A DNA stretch of 64,000 nt from Heliocidaris tuberculata. Lineage: Eukaryota > Echinodermata > Echinoidea > Camarodonta > Echinometridae. Below, one piece after another: positions 43,601-54,111 of the stretch; the first letter of the stretch is position 1, and every line of letters begins with the position of its first letter. Made by a program: the position numbers and the translations under genes. The stretch is from contig CM046836.1 in the NCBI GenBank assembly GCA_025618425.1, positions 12,135,176-12,199,175 of the forward strand. Direction: 5' to 3'. The notes under the pieces are model-generated. The model worked only from the letters and a program-made list of their open reading frames with translations. It was not told the DNA's origin and searched no databases.

Positions 43601-46220
43601 TGTATAGAAGCTGCTCAGATTTGCCTCCTGCACTCTCTCTCTCCCTCTCTCTGTAAAAGAAAAGAATGAATATTCACTCTATTATCAATCCCCCGGAATC
43701 GCAAATAGAGTGATCACTCGTGTAGGAGTGAATATCGATTTATTTTAGAGTGCTCTTTAAAAATATGAAATAGTGTATTTTGCTCTATTTTCACTATATT
43801 TTCACTCCCCCGGGGAGTCGTCAGTGATCGCTCGATATATGTTATGTAGAGAGTATGTGGTATCACGATATGTTCTCTCTTTTCTCTCGATTACCTCCAG
43901 GTGAAGACGTTTCATTTAAAGCACTCGTAGACGAGATCGAGGACACGGAGACCTTTCAGTTGGAGTTCATCGACACCGACACGTATGCCATCAGGGTTTG
44001 CGACCCCAAGAAGAACACCATAGACGCCAGGTTCTGGAAGAGATACGCTTCTGGTATCCAGGCTAACGGCACCTCTAAGTAAGTACTGTTCTTTAGGGCC
44101 GTCCCTAGTCTAGACCATTTTAATGGGCAGTTGTCGGACCAAATTTGCTGACAAATTTACCCACATTTTCCCAACAAGCAAGCAAGCGAACAAATTTAAA
44201 ATGCTGAATTTTTTTTAATACCAGATTTGCCCGAAAAACAAATCTTTAATGGGTTGCATTTCCACCTCTTCCTCTAAAGACGACCCTGATGATCTTTACT
44301 TTTGGAACAGAACATCCAGATCATTTCAATGTTTTAGAAAGGAGCTCTGCAAATAGTGAATCTACATGAGTATAATCAAGCAAACTGAAATATGCGTAAA
44401 GCTAACTTATGCACACACATGACGAATTTTATCAGGAAGAAAGCCATTGTTTAACGATGATTTTAAAAAGCAAAAGGTAATAATATGAATTTGACATTTC
44501 CCTCTCCTCTCACTTCCTAAAGGGTATACTAGTTTTCCATTGCCTCTTTAAAGGACAATCCAACCTTGGTAATAAGATGATTTATGTGAAAGCAGAAAAA
44601 TAAGAAAAACAGGGGGGTGAAAGTTTGAAAGAAATCAGGCAAGGACTAAGAAAGTTATGGATGTTTGAAAAATGAGATCACTATACATCTGTGCGAATCT
44701 GAAATTGGCAATTTGGTGAGTCAGTTGTGACATTTTTGTGGACAACTCTCCCATTTGTCATACACAAAAATATCATTAATTTGCGGTTTTCTTCGAGGCG
44801 CTTTTACCCTCGGGGCAGTACTCAAAATATATTAGAGATAGCATATATGTTATAGGTCCTCATGAATGAAAAGATCCTACTGAGTAATGTATTTTGAAAA
44901 AAAGTGTGTGTTGGAGCGAATGGGGGAGTTGTCCACAGCTACATCACAGTGACATTACCTATTCGGCCAATTTTAAATTCCCATAAAATTCATAACTTTC
45001 TTATTGCTTGTCCGATTTCGTTCAAACTTTCACCAATCTGCTTCTCTGATTTTTCCTCTTTCTTTCAAAGCAACTTGCTATTAAGGTTGGATTTCCCTTT
45101 AAAAAGAAGAATCGTTCTTCCTTCCAGCAGCCGATGGAAGAAACGCCCTTTGTGTATTTTAAAGTAAGTCGTTACAGCAATAACAATAAGGTTTGTGTTT
45201 TTGACAACCTTTTATGTCATCTATAGGGATGAGCCGGACTGCCAGTTCACCCTCGAGTACAGCGGCAAGTTCATACACGTGCGTGCTCCGGGAGGCAAGT
45301 ACGTGAGCGTGCGCGACAACGGTCATCTGTTCCTTCAGGATGCTCCCAAAGACTTCATCTTCCGACTGCTCAACCGACCCAAGCTCGTGCTCAAGTGCCC
45401 ACACGGCTTCGTCGGGGTGAAGGAGGGCAAGGCCGAGGTCGCCTGCAACCGATCTAACTTTGATGTCTTCACTGTGAGGTACAGGGAGGGCGGATATACC
45501 ATCCAAGGTAGGTTCAGGATTTTCTTCTTTAAAAAAAAAAGAATTCAGGATTTCTCTGGACAATGTAGGCCTAAGCTGCAGTAAACATTTATTTCTTCTC
45601 AACAGTTTGTTGACGAGATATATAGTTCAGAGTTGTACGTGTACCAATATGTTGGAGACAAAATGTGGTCTTGGAATTTTCTAGTCCTCAGTTACATTGC
45701 GGCAAATGCGACATTCCGGTGAATATTTCATTTCTTTTAGCTGGTTATTCATAAACTGGAAATGTAAATGGTAAATTTTCGATTGTCTAACCATTGTTGT
45801 TACTTGTTTTGTCTTAGCCGGTTCAAAAGCTTTTGCCGCAACTGACTCTACAGTACCAAAACGAATTCTTCAATAACATTCTGATTCAGTTCTACTGTAA
45901 AATTGCAAGTAAGATTCTTTTTCATTTTCTCGTCGTAACTTTATGACAATTCCAAATTTTACTTTCAATTAATACCATTTGTATATATTCTTACATTTCA
46001 ATTTGATTTTCCAGATGCTCGTGACAAGTACTGGTCTTGTGACGACAGTAACCGCATAGTTCTTGGAGAGACGGCCGGGACGTTCTTCTTCGAGTTCCAC
46101 GAGCTCTCCAAGTTCTCCATCCGAGCCGAGAGCAACGGCATGTTGATCAAGGGCGAGCAGAGTGGCTTGTTTACCGCTAATGGTTCCGAGGTCTCAAGGG
46201 ACACGCTGTGGGAGTTCTAG
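15304..46220 (+). CDS. FSCN1: Fascin, actin-bundling protein (4 coding exons, complete)
   Basis: Fascin crosslinks parallel actin filaments into tight bundles in filopodia and microspikes; in sea urchins it is classically known from egg and coelomocyte filopodia. Joining 15304-16129, 43901-44078, 45227-45507 and 46015-46220 gives 1491 bases: 496 codons plus TAG, the usual fascin length. Intron phases match at every junction (1, 2, 1) and all introns are GT-AG. The product should fold as four beta-trefoils of about 125 residues each (approximately 1-133, 134-258, 259-378, 379-496). Ser35 in the stretch NASGASLKAKQVWTLEQ aligns with the PKC-regulated Ser39 of human fascin. The C-terminus ends LWEF, against LWEY in human. 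The start is the first ATG after an acceptor at 15268 and begins MPKMDLKYKFGLVNSAGRYL. Seen: exons, frame, motifs. Known: family role. The paralogue assignment to the FSCN1-type ancestor is inferred. Confidence 0.97.
16621..16673. repeat. Poly(A) followed by (TA)n
   Basis: About 19 A and then about 16 TA units. Confidence 0.95.
17995..18255. mobile_element. hAT-like MITE with 8-bp target duplication
   Basis: A 261-bp element with terminal inverted repeats CAGGGGCGGCGCTACAGGG and CCCTGGCGCCGCCCCTG. It is flanked by the perfect 8-bp direct repeat AATACATG at 17987-17994 and 18256-18263. An 8-bp duplication and CAG ends are typical of hAT elements. The interior is an A/G-rich tract without a transposase, so it is nonautonomous. 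Confidence 0.88.
21901..21968. repeat. Near-perfect hairpin, 28-bp arms
   Basis: The arms 21901-21928 (CTCGCTATTCATAAGGACCG onward) and 21941-21968 are reverse complements with 26 of 28 matches; one mismatch would be a T-G wobble in RNA. The loop is 12 bases, TTGTCACGCGTT. The flanks up to about 22100 are CpG-rich compared with the rest of the intron. Confidence 0.85.
22940..23030. repeat. 33-bp tandem repeat, about 2.8 copies
   Basis: The unit starts ACCAGTCTACAATGATGGTT and ends AATATATATGTAT. Copies lie at 22940-22972, 22973-23005 and 23006 to about 23030 with no visible differences, so the expansion is recent. Confidence 0.9.
23242..23776. mobile_element. Foldback MITE related to the TTAA family
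   Basis: The left end TTAAAGGGGAAGTCCGCCCT pairs with the right end CTAGGGTGGACTTTCCCTAT. The arms extend about 130 bases and share AGAAAGTT and TTTGAAGTTGTAATCAATCA. The left target is TTAA; the right one has decayed to TATAA. The interior is unrelated AT-rich sequence. Confidence 0.75.
24087..24674 (+). CDS. Unrecognised 195-codon ORF in fascin intron
   Basis: The longest open frame in the window that is neither fascin nor a simple repeat. It starts MFIMSDADNEHHKGSTQGST, which includes a short tandem (GSTQGST, from a repeated GGCTCGACACAA), and ends KIWKTRTSGRSLK. The composition is mixed, with 5-6 Cys, and no domain, signal peptide or membrane segment is seen. Base composition at 23890-24700 is richer in GC than its surroundings. 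It may be an old insertion, an exon of an unknown gene, or chance. Confidence 0.2.
   Translation: MFIMSDADNEHHKGSTQGSTQDFGSPKENTKKNEIPVTPPLRHQVDQYLGHWEKCNIFVRYFGLVSISSVRLGYEAEHIVRCVASADTCQTWRTDNLNVKSNRHVMMGEIGTCPRRVDISLFGAKEKLLLLCSQVGKSLEELKLLLRGARRYFETADRGVSKNREQEQTSCMSVLKGLACLYKIWKTRTSGRSLK
33259..33603 (+). CDS. Candidate small secreted His-rich protein or exon, unrecognised
   Basis: An open frame of 114 codons from ATG 33259 to TAA 33601-33603, inside the large fascin intron. The first about 24 residues, MVQSCLLCLLVMQSVMIAPV and then LPLS, look like a signal peptide. A His/Asp-rich stretch follows (GNHHDQSDDHGHHHVCMLHH). The first 220 bases are more GC-rich than the neighbourhood. A possible donor, AAG|GTAGAG, lies at about 33471, so the real product, if any, could be an exon of a spliced gene. 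I do not recognise the protein. It may be chance. Confidence 0.25.
   Translation: MVQSCLLCLLVMQSVMIAPVLPLSKTKVLLEVGNETGNHHDQSDDHGHHHVCMLHHSSASNLLESPFGGLKVESAKSYGISDHNKKTSCRKRISFSSLRFTVFSFYCKRIDLSL
34860..35017. mobile_element. Degenerate pogo/Tigger-like MITE fragment
   Basis: The right end GTTATAACGAGGTTCCACTG followed by TA resembles pogo/Tigger-type terminal repeats as I remember them (CAGTGGAACCTCGTTATAAC). The left end ACTGTTAAAACAAACTCTCG and TTATAAC is a decayed inverse. There is no coding content. Confidence 0.5.
37034..37280. mobile_element. MITE with GTCACAC ends, interrupted by a second MITE
   Basis: The outer ends GTCACACAAACGAGACCGAC and GTCGGTTTGGCGGTGTGAC are inverted. A second foldback element, 37117-37259, sits inside. 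A simpler, uninterrupted relative occurs at 1327-1434 (GTCACACCAACGAGACCGAC). Confidence 0.65.
37117..37259. mobile_element. Foldback MITE nested inside another MITE
   Basis: The left end CAGGGGAGCGTTTCATCAAG and the right end CTTTCATGAAACGCCCCCCT are inverted. TTATCCGACAA also pairs with TTGTCGGATAA. It is 143 bp long, with no coding content. It splits the outer GTCACAC element. Confidence 0.65.
38118..38335. repeat. (GA)n-rich purine tract with G runs
   Basis: GA repeats interrupted by two runs of 10-12 G and a (GT)n stretch. The Glu/Arg-rich ORF over it is a repeat artefact. Confidence 0.93.
42750..43300. repeat. (CT)n pyrimidine tract, about 550 bp
   Basis: Almost pure C/T on the plus strand, built of (TC)n blocks separated by CATCCCTCCCATC-type spacers. 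It ends in a C run (43277-43290) 600 bases before fascin coding exon 2. The 228-codon Ser/Leu/Pro-rich ORF here is an artefact of the repeat. Confidence 0.95.
43901..44078 (+). CDS. FSCN1: Fascin second coding exon (residues 276-335)
   Basis: The acceptor is ttacctccag (ends 43900) and the donor is GTAAGT at 44079. The 178 bases join the previous exon in phase 1: G plus GT makes Gly, then EDVSFKALVDEIEDTETF. The exon ends in phase 2 within a Lys codon (AA|G). It encodes most of beta-trefoil 3. Confidence 0.96.
44548..45102. mobile_element. TTAA-flanked foldback MITE, in a fascin intron
   Basis: A 555-bp element bounded by TTAA, with arms of more than 100 bases. The left arm has AATCCAACCTTGGTAATAAG and GGTGAAAGTTTGAAAGAAAT; the right arm is the complement of AAGGGAAATCCAACCTTAAT. 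It is about as long as, and highly similar to, the copy at 59042. TTAA duplications are typical of piggyBac or Kolobok-type transposition. No transposase ORF. Confidence 0.8.
45227..45507 (+). CDS. FSCN1: Fascin third coding exon (residues 335-429)
   Basis: The acceptor is tcatctatag (ends 45226) and the donor is GTAGGT at 45508. The 281 bases continue the frame with DEPDCQFTLEYSGKFIHV and cover the end of trefoil 3 and the start of trefoil 4. They include the conserved runs APGGKYVSVRDNGHLFLQ and LKCPHGFVGVKEGKAEVACN. Codons are GC-rich compared with the flanking introns. A long open frame on the opposite strand here is only a shadow. Confidence 0.96.
46015..46220 (+). CDS. FSCN1: Fascin last coding exon (residues 429-496, stop)
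   Basis: The acceptor is ttgattttccag (ends 46014). Phase 1 joins G plus AT to make Asp. The exon encodes the C-terminal part of trefoil 4, with FFFEFHELSKFSIRAESNGM and GEQSGLFTANGSEVSRDTLW, and stops at TAG 46218-46220. The 3' UTR continues without an obvious further intron. Confidence 0.96.
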
Positions 46221-48995
46221 ATAAATTGGGCTTGTAATTAGCCAACTCCAAAGCACAACTGAGTAGCTTACGAAGCAGCCACTCTATCCATATATATCAC
46301 TTGCAAATAATGTACATTTTTTTTAAATACAAAATATTTTCGAAGGTGCATAACAATTATGTCATATTCTGGCAGGATCTTTATAGGATCATTATTTCTG
46401 ATTGCCTTGGCAAACTGACTTCCATGATCCCTCATTTTTTAGGGATACAAAAAAAAAATCAACTGAAAGAAAAATCAAGTAGAACTCTGTAATTTTAGAA
46501 GAGACTAGATGAATTTCTACAAATAATTTTGCTACCTTTCTCAAAAAATACCAACTCTATTGTGTGCTGTTTTCAGCCAATAGTGGAGTTAGATTTCTGT
46601 GAGGTCAGGCTTGAAAATGGAAGAAATGGAATGAATTTTAGAAAATATGGGACTGATAGTTTCACAGCCAATGTCCAAGACAACTCTTGCATACCAGAGG
46701 CGTTGAACAGTCCATGCCGCTCCGCTCGCCCATGTATCTGTTGTGTTTGTCCTCATTACAATCATTGTGAACAGTGTATGTTTGGAACAACCATAATCAT
46801 CGATATCCACGTCAATGCAACCTGATCGAGATCTTCCTTGTGATACCGATGCCCTCGTGATCCAACATTTAAACCAAAGCAGATCTCTTACATAGTTTGG
46901 ATCAGGAATCGGTCAATGTGACGATATCCAGTTCGCACTGGACTTTAATACAACAAGGTTTCTCATGCATTATGTAACTAAATCGTGTCAGAAATTGCAA
47001 CAGGGTATGATTATCTCAAATAGCATTCATGTAGATCATGGAAATGCACATTTTCATTCAATAATTGCAATAAATGTTTGGATTTATATTTTATATACCA
47101 ATGACAACTGAAGTTGTTGTACACAATCCTCAAAGTTCTGCAGTGGTACAGAGCATAATTATGGGAAGACGTGTTCATACCACAATACCCTCTTTCTGTA
47201 CTGTTCGCGGTGGCAGTAAATACCACTTGATTCCGAACAAAATCTTGCTATGCACATTTATGATTGTAATAATGAATGATGTGTGTACTATTATCTCGAA
47301 TTAAATTACATTATCCTGTTTCGTGTGATTTTGTGTGTTTGGGCATAATCATTATGTAGCACTGCTTGTTTCTTTCCAATAACCTCTGCATTCCAAAATG
47401 ATTTTTAAAAGACCATGGAAGAGTAGACATATCCACTTAGCAATGATTTTCAACGTTGTAATCATAACCTTGGTGTCTGCATCTTATTTTTAGTGACCAA
47501 CATGCACATGATATTACTTTGCTCTGTGTGATTGTATATTTGACCTGCGTGCTTCAAACATCATCCGTATATATGGTTGTTTGAGTCAAATACCCCGCTG
47601 TCCTGTATATAATTTGAATTTCACATTCTTATAAAACAGAGTAATAAGGGACAGAACACACTAAATGTGTTGCGACTTTTCTCAGACGTCTTGACTGAAT
47701 GAGTTCACCACCCTTTGCGAGATTGCGATCCATATTGGAAACGTCAAACGCAGAATTTCACGCATCTAGTGTATGGGAAATGTTGGTTGAAAAGTGGACT
47801 CTAAGTGGATTCTTAGTTAAAAGTCATAACAGGAACCAAAAACGGACAGCACGTTGGTAACGATGATAACAATACTTTTTAGGCTCATCTATAAAAGAGT
47901 CTTATTTTGATATTTTTTTAATCAATAGGCAAATAAAGTTTTGAAACGACAAAGGATTTGTTATTATGTAACATTGTACAACTTCTGAGCAGTTTTTAGC
48001 TAAAACGCTTGTACATGTTAGCTTTATACATTTTCATATCGAGACATGCTGATCATTCTTTACGCTGTCATTAGAAAATATCATTCCAACTTTATTCATA
48101 TAATGTATGTTTTTTCATTTCTGTTCTCTTTTTTTTTTTAAGTTCTGGTTTTTATTTTTTGGTCTTTCAAATGTGTACTACGCCTGTAAATATTTGATTG
48201 TGTTTTGCTATGACGTAACGTTAATTTATGTATTATGATGATGAGTAAATTGTGGAATTTATTTCTGCAACAGTTTTAATGGCGTAGCAATAATGTAACT
48301 TAAGGGAGTCGCTTTGAATTCTAAGACTGATTGTCTTTGGTTTCCGTAAGTACACGCAATGCTGGCAGACGCTAGACTATTTGGCTTAGTTGAGGCACAA
48401 GAAAGAAATTATTTCTTACCATATGAGATAAGTAGATTATAGAGCTGTCAAATTGTAAGTTTTTAATGAGTATAATTTGTTGTATTTGGGCTACGACGTG
48501 GTTCCCGAGTTTTTTCTAAAGGAATAGTGGAGAATATGTTGTTTCCTTATGTTTGAAAATGGTTTCTTATATTGTTTGACTTTTTATAGATATTTCGTTT
48601 GCGTATATAGAAAAGCACTATATAGCAATATTATATATTGTATTATAAATATTTTTTAGGTTAATAGCACTGCTAAATCCTTCACTAACTTCTTTCTTTT
48701 TCTAACACTAATGGAAACGTTATCATTCATTTGATGCTACGGCGTTTTCGCTAATCAGCTATGCACTGTCAAAAACTAAAATGTAGGTATTGATTATTAG
48801 ATGAAAACACTAAAAGTAACAAGCATTCTACCACTAATGTACACACTTAATGCTATAGAGTACGCTGGTTATTTTAACAGGGTATGCATAGCGCACGGTC
48901 GTGGACTTGTAAAGAGGTTGATGATATAAGAATTTCTAAAGTAAAAAAAAATGATATGGTTTATTGCATGTAATAAACGGCCTTATAAATGGGAA
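46221..48995 (+). other. Probable fascin 3' UTR and poly(A) signals
   Basis: The stretch after the stop codon is AT-rich, nearly free of mobile elements and lacks coding potential, as expected for a long 3' UTR. AATAAA hexamers occur at 47069-47074, 47932-47937 and 48972-48977. The last is followed by a GT-containing stretch and then by a change to repeat-rich sequence, so I place the likely end near 48995. An earlier end at either other signal is equally compatible with the sequence. Confidence 0.4.
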
Positions 48996-49264
48996 ATCGT
49001 ACCTGACTCCATATTTTACGTGTGCGTATGGCCTAGGATGATGCTAAACAACATGATCAATGACTGATCATGAGAAGGGCAGGGCAGGCCAGACATGATT
49101 CTTTTTTTTTCTAATTTCTAATTTATTTTTTTCTTCGTTGCTATCAGTACCATTTCCCTTACATTTACATACAGAGAAGGGGTTATGAATAATATATTTT
49201 TATTGTAATATGAATTTGTCAGCCTTTATGAAGGAGTTTGTGCAGACTCGGAAAGAAAGAAGAA

Positions 49265-49456
49265 GAGGGAGGAAGAGAGAGAGAGAGAGAGAGAAAGTGA
49301 GTCGGTGAGTCGGGGGGGGGGGAGGAAGAAAAGAGAGAAAGGACGGGATTTAATCCTATATTTTTCCTTGATACTTTAGATGTGAGATAGATGATTGCAG
49401 AAAAGCTGATTTATTCATTAAGGGCACTCGTGTGAGAGAGAGAGACACACACACGC

Positions 49457-49489
<33 letters not shown>

Positions 49490-49520
49490 GATGAAAGGAG
49501 AGAGAGAGAGATGAGAGATG
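49265..49520. repeat. (GA)n, G run, (CA)n and (GA)n cluster
   Basis: (GA)n at about 49275-49295, a G run at 49312-49321, (CA)n at 49444-49489 and (GA)n at 49498-49512. Confidence 0.9.
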
Positions 49521-49935
49521 GGAGGAGGGGAGACATGATTTCTTTCGTATGATTATATACAGTAGTTACACACAATAGGAATCTTTTCCTACCTATTTTT
49601 TCCACAAACAATTTTCCAACAAAAACTGATGTCCATTACCTGCTACTAAATGGATTTAGATAAAATGTTAACATTGCCGTTATTTTCGCTAATTCTTGAT
49701 CGATTCGACAGCTCTACGGGCAAGACCTACTAAAAAAGAAAGAAAAAAAATGTTACTCTTGCTTACATGCTCTATTCCCATGCCTCTGCCCCCTGAAAAT
49801 ATGTCCTTTCTTTGCCATAATTTTGTCAAACTATAGCTCTGGTAGAAATACCGAACTACCCGTTATAGAATTTTATTATTTGTGGATCGTCCAATTTTCT
49901 CCTTATAGGCCTACCATCACCATTACCGTCACATC

Positions 49936-50154
49936 CAGTGGCGTAGCTACAGGGTGGGGCGCGTGCCCCTCAAATAACGGAACAAAAGGGAAGAGAATGG
50001 AGAGGGGAAAGGGGGAGAGAGAAAGGGGAACCCTTTACCCTCACCTCAATTAATAACCTTGTTAATTTGAATTTCATCCACTGAGTAAAATTGATGACCC
50101 CCTTCCCCCATGGTCCCGATACCCCTCAATGTCTGGACTCACGCTACGCCACTG
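49936..50154. mobile_element. hAT-like MITE with 8-bp target duplication
   Basis: A 219-bp element with ends CAGTGGCGTAGCTACAGGG and ACTCACGCTACGCCACTG. It is flanked by the perfect duplication GTCACATC at 49928-49935 and 50155-50162. It has no coding capacity. Confidence 0.88.
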
Positions 50155-50331
50155 GTCACATCAATCATCATCCAACCAGTGAGAATCCTATTTTTATTCG
50201 ATGGCGTATCCAGTTGAGGATGGAGCGGCCCCTTCCAGAAGCACAGAAAAGATAAGAAATGTATATTACACGTGAGGCTGTCGAAATGAAAATCATTCCA
50301 CTCTGGCATGAAGGGTCATGTGACATAATCT

Positions 50332-50838
50332 TTAAAGGGAAAGTTCACCTTGAAGATTACTTGAGTTTAAAAAATGCAGAAAAAATAAAGAAAAATATTG
50401 GCGCAGGTTTGATGAAAATCGGTCAAATAATAAAAGAGTTATGAGTATTTGAAATTTTGGATTCGTGACGTCACATGCGAGCAGCTGCCCATTGGTCATG
50501 TAATAAATATTCCATATATTCGCATTTTTTTTTACGTTCCACGATAAATTAATATTGTTTCTTTTCAGAATCTAGTATTGAATAAAATTTCTGACAATAT
50601 ATCAAATGCACAGACGAAAATATTCTAAATTTTCTGAGAAAACTGTATTTTACGGAATATTTATCACATTACATAATGGAGGAGCTGCTCGCATGTGACG
50701 TCACAAAATCAAAACTTTAAAAGTCCATAACTCCGTTATTCTTTAACGGATTTTGTCCAAACTTTCGCCAATATTTTTCTTTATTTTTTCTGCAGTTTTT
50801 TAAACTCAAGTAATCTTCGGGGTGAACTTCCCCTTTAA
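50332..50838. mobile_element. TTAA-flanked foldback MITE with GACGTCAC inner arms
   Basis: A 507-bp element bounded by TTAA at 50332 and 50835. The ends AAAGGGAAAGTTCACCTTGA and GGTGAACTTCCCCTTT are inverted. The arms run inward to GTGACGTCACATGCGAGCAG and its complement near 50685-50705. It is a related but distinct subfamily. Confidence 0.8.
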
Positions 50839-50945
50839 TACTGACTAAGTGGCTTTGGTATGATTATTTCGATTTGGTTTTTGGTTTTAGCATGGGCGGC
50901 GATCCCGGGTGGGTCACTAGAGGGGATCACTAGAGGGAGGTGGGG

Positions 50946-50965
50946 GTGTCACCCCCCCCCCTCTT

Positions 50966-51008
<43 letters not shown>

Positions 51009-51173
51009 CACACACATTGACTTGTGGGGAACTGTATTGTTTTCTCCTTTTGTACTTTGTACCCCACAAGCACTTCTCCTATTGAATTTTGTACCCCACA
51101 AGCATGACGGAATAAAGGCCATCATTGTGCTCTTTTGTTCTCTGTACCCCACAAGTGTATCTATGTAAGGGCA

Positions 51174-51212
<39 letters not shown>

Positions 51213-51420
51213 GCACACTCAAACTTGCTGTCGGCAAATGCGCCACCTCTGTCGGCAAAAAAGGTTGGGGAAAGGGAAAGGGAAGAGGAAAGGAAAAAGG
51301 AAAAAAGAGAAAAGAGAAAGGAGAAAAAAAAAGAAAATGGAAAGAAAAGGAAAACAAACATTGGTGAGAAAGAAAAGAAGGAAAGGAAAAGGGAAGGAAA
51401 GAAAAAGAAGGAAACAAATT
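50946..51420. repeat. (CA)n arrays and A/G-rich tract
   Basis: (CA)n at about 50975-51004 and again at 51176-51208, then about 170 bases of nearly pure A/G at 51250-51420. Between them the phrase GTACCCCACAAG is repeated three times (51058, 51093, 51147). No gene. Confidence 0.85.
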
Positions 51421-51807
51421 TTTTTCTCGCTCAATTCGCTCGCTCGCAAAAATACTGGGACAAAAGGCGTCAGCCCCTTTCGCAAAAGTGTGCCCGTGCG
51501 CCTATGATGAAAGGGAATACTGTCATGCGGAAGAAATAGGAATGAGAATGCTAAAGATAAAGAATAGTGAGGAAAGCATAAGAAAAAACAATAACGGGGA
51601 AAAAAGAGAAGAGACTATTTCATGCCGCCTCGCTAAAGTGTAGTAACTAAAAAAACACCGCTTATTCAGTTCTTTTTTTACGCAATATGCGGATTAATAA
51701 CAAATCACCCTAACTATTGGTAGGAATAAGAGTATCAAACAAAATTTAACGACCTCTTCGCTCGCTCGCATATAGTATATCATAATCCTGCATTCTGTCA
51801 CGTATAT

Positions 51808-52290
<483 letters not shown>

Positions 52291-52425
52291 ATGAAAAAAT
52301 AAAGATAAGAATTATTTATGATATGAAAATGGAGAGGTATCTTATTCTCCTTAGAATTGGATTGACCATTCGGGTATGTATGCACAGGCGTATGAGGCGC
52401 CGGAGCAATGGGCTGCAGCTCCTCC

Positions 52426-52783
52426 TCCCCCCCCCCCCCCCCCCCCCCCCAGGATGTTCAAAGTTCCAATATTGAAAGAAACCACAACTTCATATTCGGG
52501 CAGCGAGGTGCCAGAATATCGACATATTTGGGCATCGATATTCCCGAAACTTTTGTATGTAACTTCTGTACATTTTCACTACGAAAATTTAGAAATTAAA
52601 AAGTTAATATTCGGGCAAAAGGCGTCAGCCCCCCCCCCCCCCTCCCCTTTGCTAAAATGGGTCCGTATGATCAAGATCTTTGCATATGCTATTTTATTTT
52701 ATTATTGTTTGTGGGGGGGGGGGGGGATTAGGGGTGTCAGAACCTAAAAAAAATTGTCTGCAAATTTGGTTGTCAACCCCCCC

Positions 52784-52830
<47 letters not shown>

Positions 52831-52845
52831 GCGCGCACACACTCA
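52426..52845. repeat. C runs, G run and (CA)n cluster
   Basis: A 24-base C run (52427-52450), C and G runs near 52630 and 52713, and (CA)n at about 52785-52843. Confidence 0.9.
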
Positions 52846-53806
52846 AAATGTTCTAACGTTTTATGTTGAAGGTTGACGTAAGGGATTCGACTAGTGCAGT
52901 GGTGTATCTTAACCATGGAGTCAGAGGAACAAAACAACAAACGGTGATTCCCGTGCATGAAGGTGGGGGAGGAGGGGGGGGGGGGTAGTTGACAGACGTT
53001 CTTTTCCCCATATTTCATTTATTTGCAAATTTCATGATTTATCATTTCGAAATGATATTATGTATTCAATATTACAGTGTCATTAGTTGCAGCCTTCAAT
53101 GAATTTATGGTAATTTGCGATCGCGGCGAGCAAAAAAAATTTGAGACATATCTCCTTTTAAAAAACAGTGAGGATTTTTTGGACAGGAGCATTATTTACA
53201 AGGAATTTTATAAAGTGAATTAAATTCATAATATAAAATAGAAAGTACATTCATTTTTACTATTGATTTTTTATTGGGACATATCTATTAGTATAGAGGC
53301 GGTGGAGCATCTTTCTCATTGGGGGTTGGCACCGATAAAAAATGGGTACTTTTTTGAAAAAGTGGGCACCTACAAAGGGAGAACACGAAGCTGAAAAAAG
53401 ATGACTTTGAGATATTGATCTACCCCTACATTCTGATTAATATATCATCAAGCATCAACCCAAATATTTTATTATTTCTATCTTTACTGATTCCGTATCA
53501 TAAAGTGGGGTTGCGGGAGGGGTCCCATCATCTTATTTTTGTCGTAATTCCTTTCCCCATCTCTAATTTTCTTTTCACTCCTTTTATCATTTTTTTCTCT
53601 TTCTTTTGCTTCTCTTCACCATTCGATGTGGGGTACGTGCCTCATGCCCCCTTTAACTTCCCAACTCTTCTGTCTGTTCATTACTTTCAAGTTTATGGCA
53701 CATTAATTTATGCGAACAACATTTGTGGCGCCAATTCAGCTGTTCCATTTCCGTTTCCCTTATATTATTCAGAACATTTCGACACAATTACTGAGAGCGT
53801 GGGAGG

Positions 53807-54111
53807 CAGTGGCGGATTTAGGGGGGGGGGCAATCCCGGCCCGTGCCCCCCCCCCCTATTTGCGATTGTGCCCCCCCCCCACCTTTTTTTTGTTGTTGTT
53901 GTTGTTGCTTGTCAGAGAATTATGGAGGGGAACTGGACCCCATAACCCCCCCCCCCCCCACTGAGCGACTTTTGGAGGGCTGGCGAAAAAAAATTTTTGG
54001 TCGCCACCAAACCCCCCCCCCCCCCCTCCCCCCTCCCTCCAAGCAGTTTCCCAAAGTTGACAATCCTGCATTTGTGTGTCCCCCTCATACGAAATCCTGG
54101 ATCCGCCCCTG
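53807..54111. mobile_element. hAT-like MITE with 8-bp target duplication
   Basis: A 305-bp element with ends CAGTGGCGGATTTAGGGG and CCTGGATCCGCCCCTG. It is flanked by GTGGGAGG at 53799-53806 and 54112-54119. The interior holds several C runs and the segments GAGCGACTTTTGGAGGGCTG and CCTCCAAGCAGTTTCCCAAA, shared with the copy at 2365. Confidence 0.88.

Larger units (their letters stand above)
16130..43900 (+). other. Large fascin intron (27.8 kb)
   Basis: It is bounded by GTAAGG at 16130 and cctccag at 43900. The sequence is mostly AT-rich and unique-looking, with scattered mobile elements and repeats listed separately: an A/(TA)n tract at 16621-16673, a hAT-like MITE at 17995, a hairpin at 21901, a 33-bp tandem repeat at 22940, a foldback at 23242, a pogo-like element at 34860, a nested MITE at 37034, and GA and CT tracts at 38118 and 42750. 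Three ORFs of uncertain status (24087, 33259, and 36165 on the minus strand) are noted separately. I see no convincing complete nested gene. Confidence 0.85.
44079..46014 (+). other. Fascin introns between coding exons 2-3 and 3-4
   Basis: The first intron, 44079-45226, is half filled by a TTAA-flanked foldback element (44548-45102). The second, 45508-46014, is about 500 bases of AT-rich sequence with no recognisable feature. Confidence 0.85.

Noticed and set aside
45159..45602. 147-codon ORF on the minus strand
   Set aside because: It overlaps fascin coding exon 3 entirely and is a shadow of a GC-rich exon.
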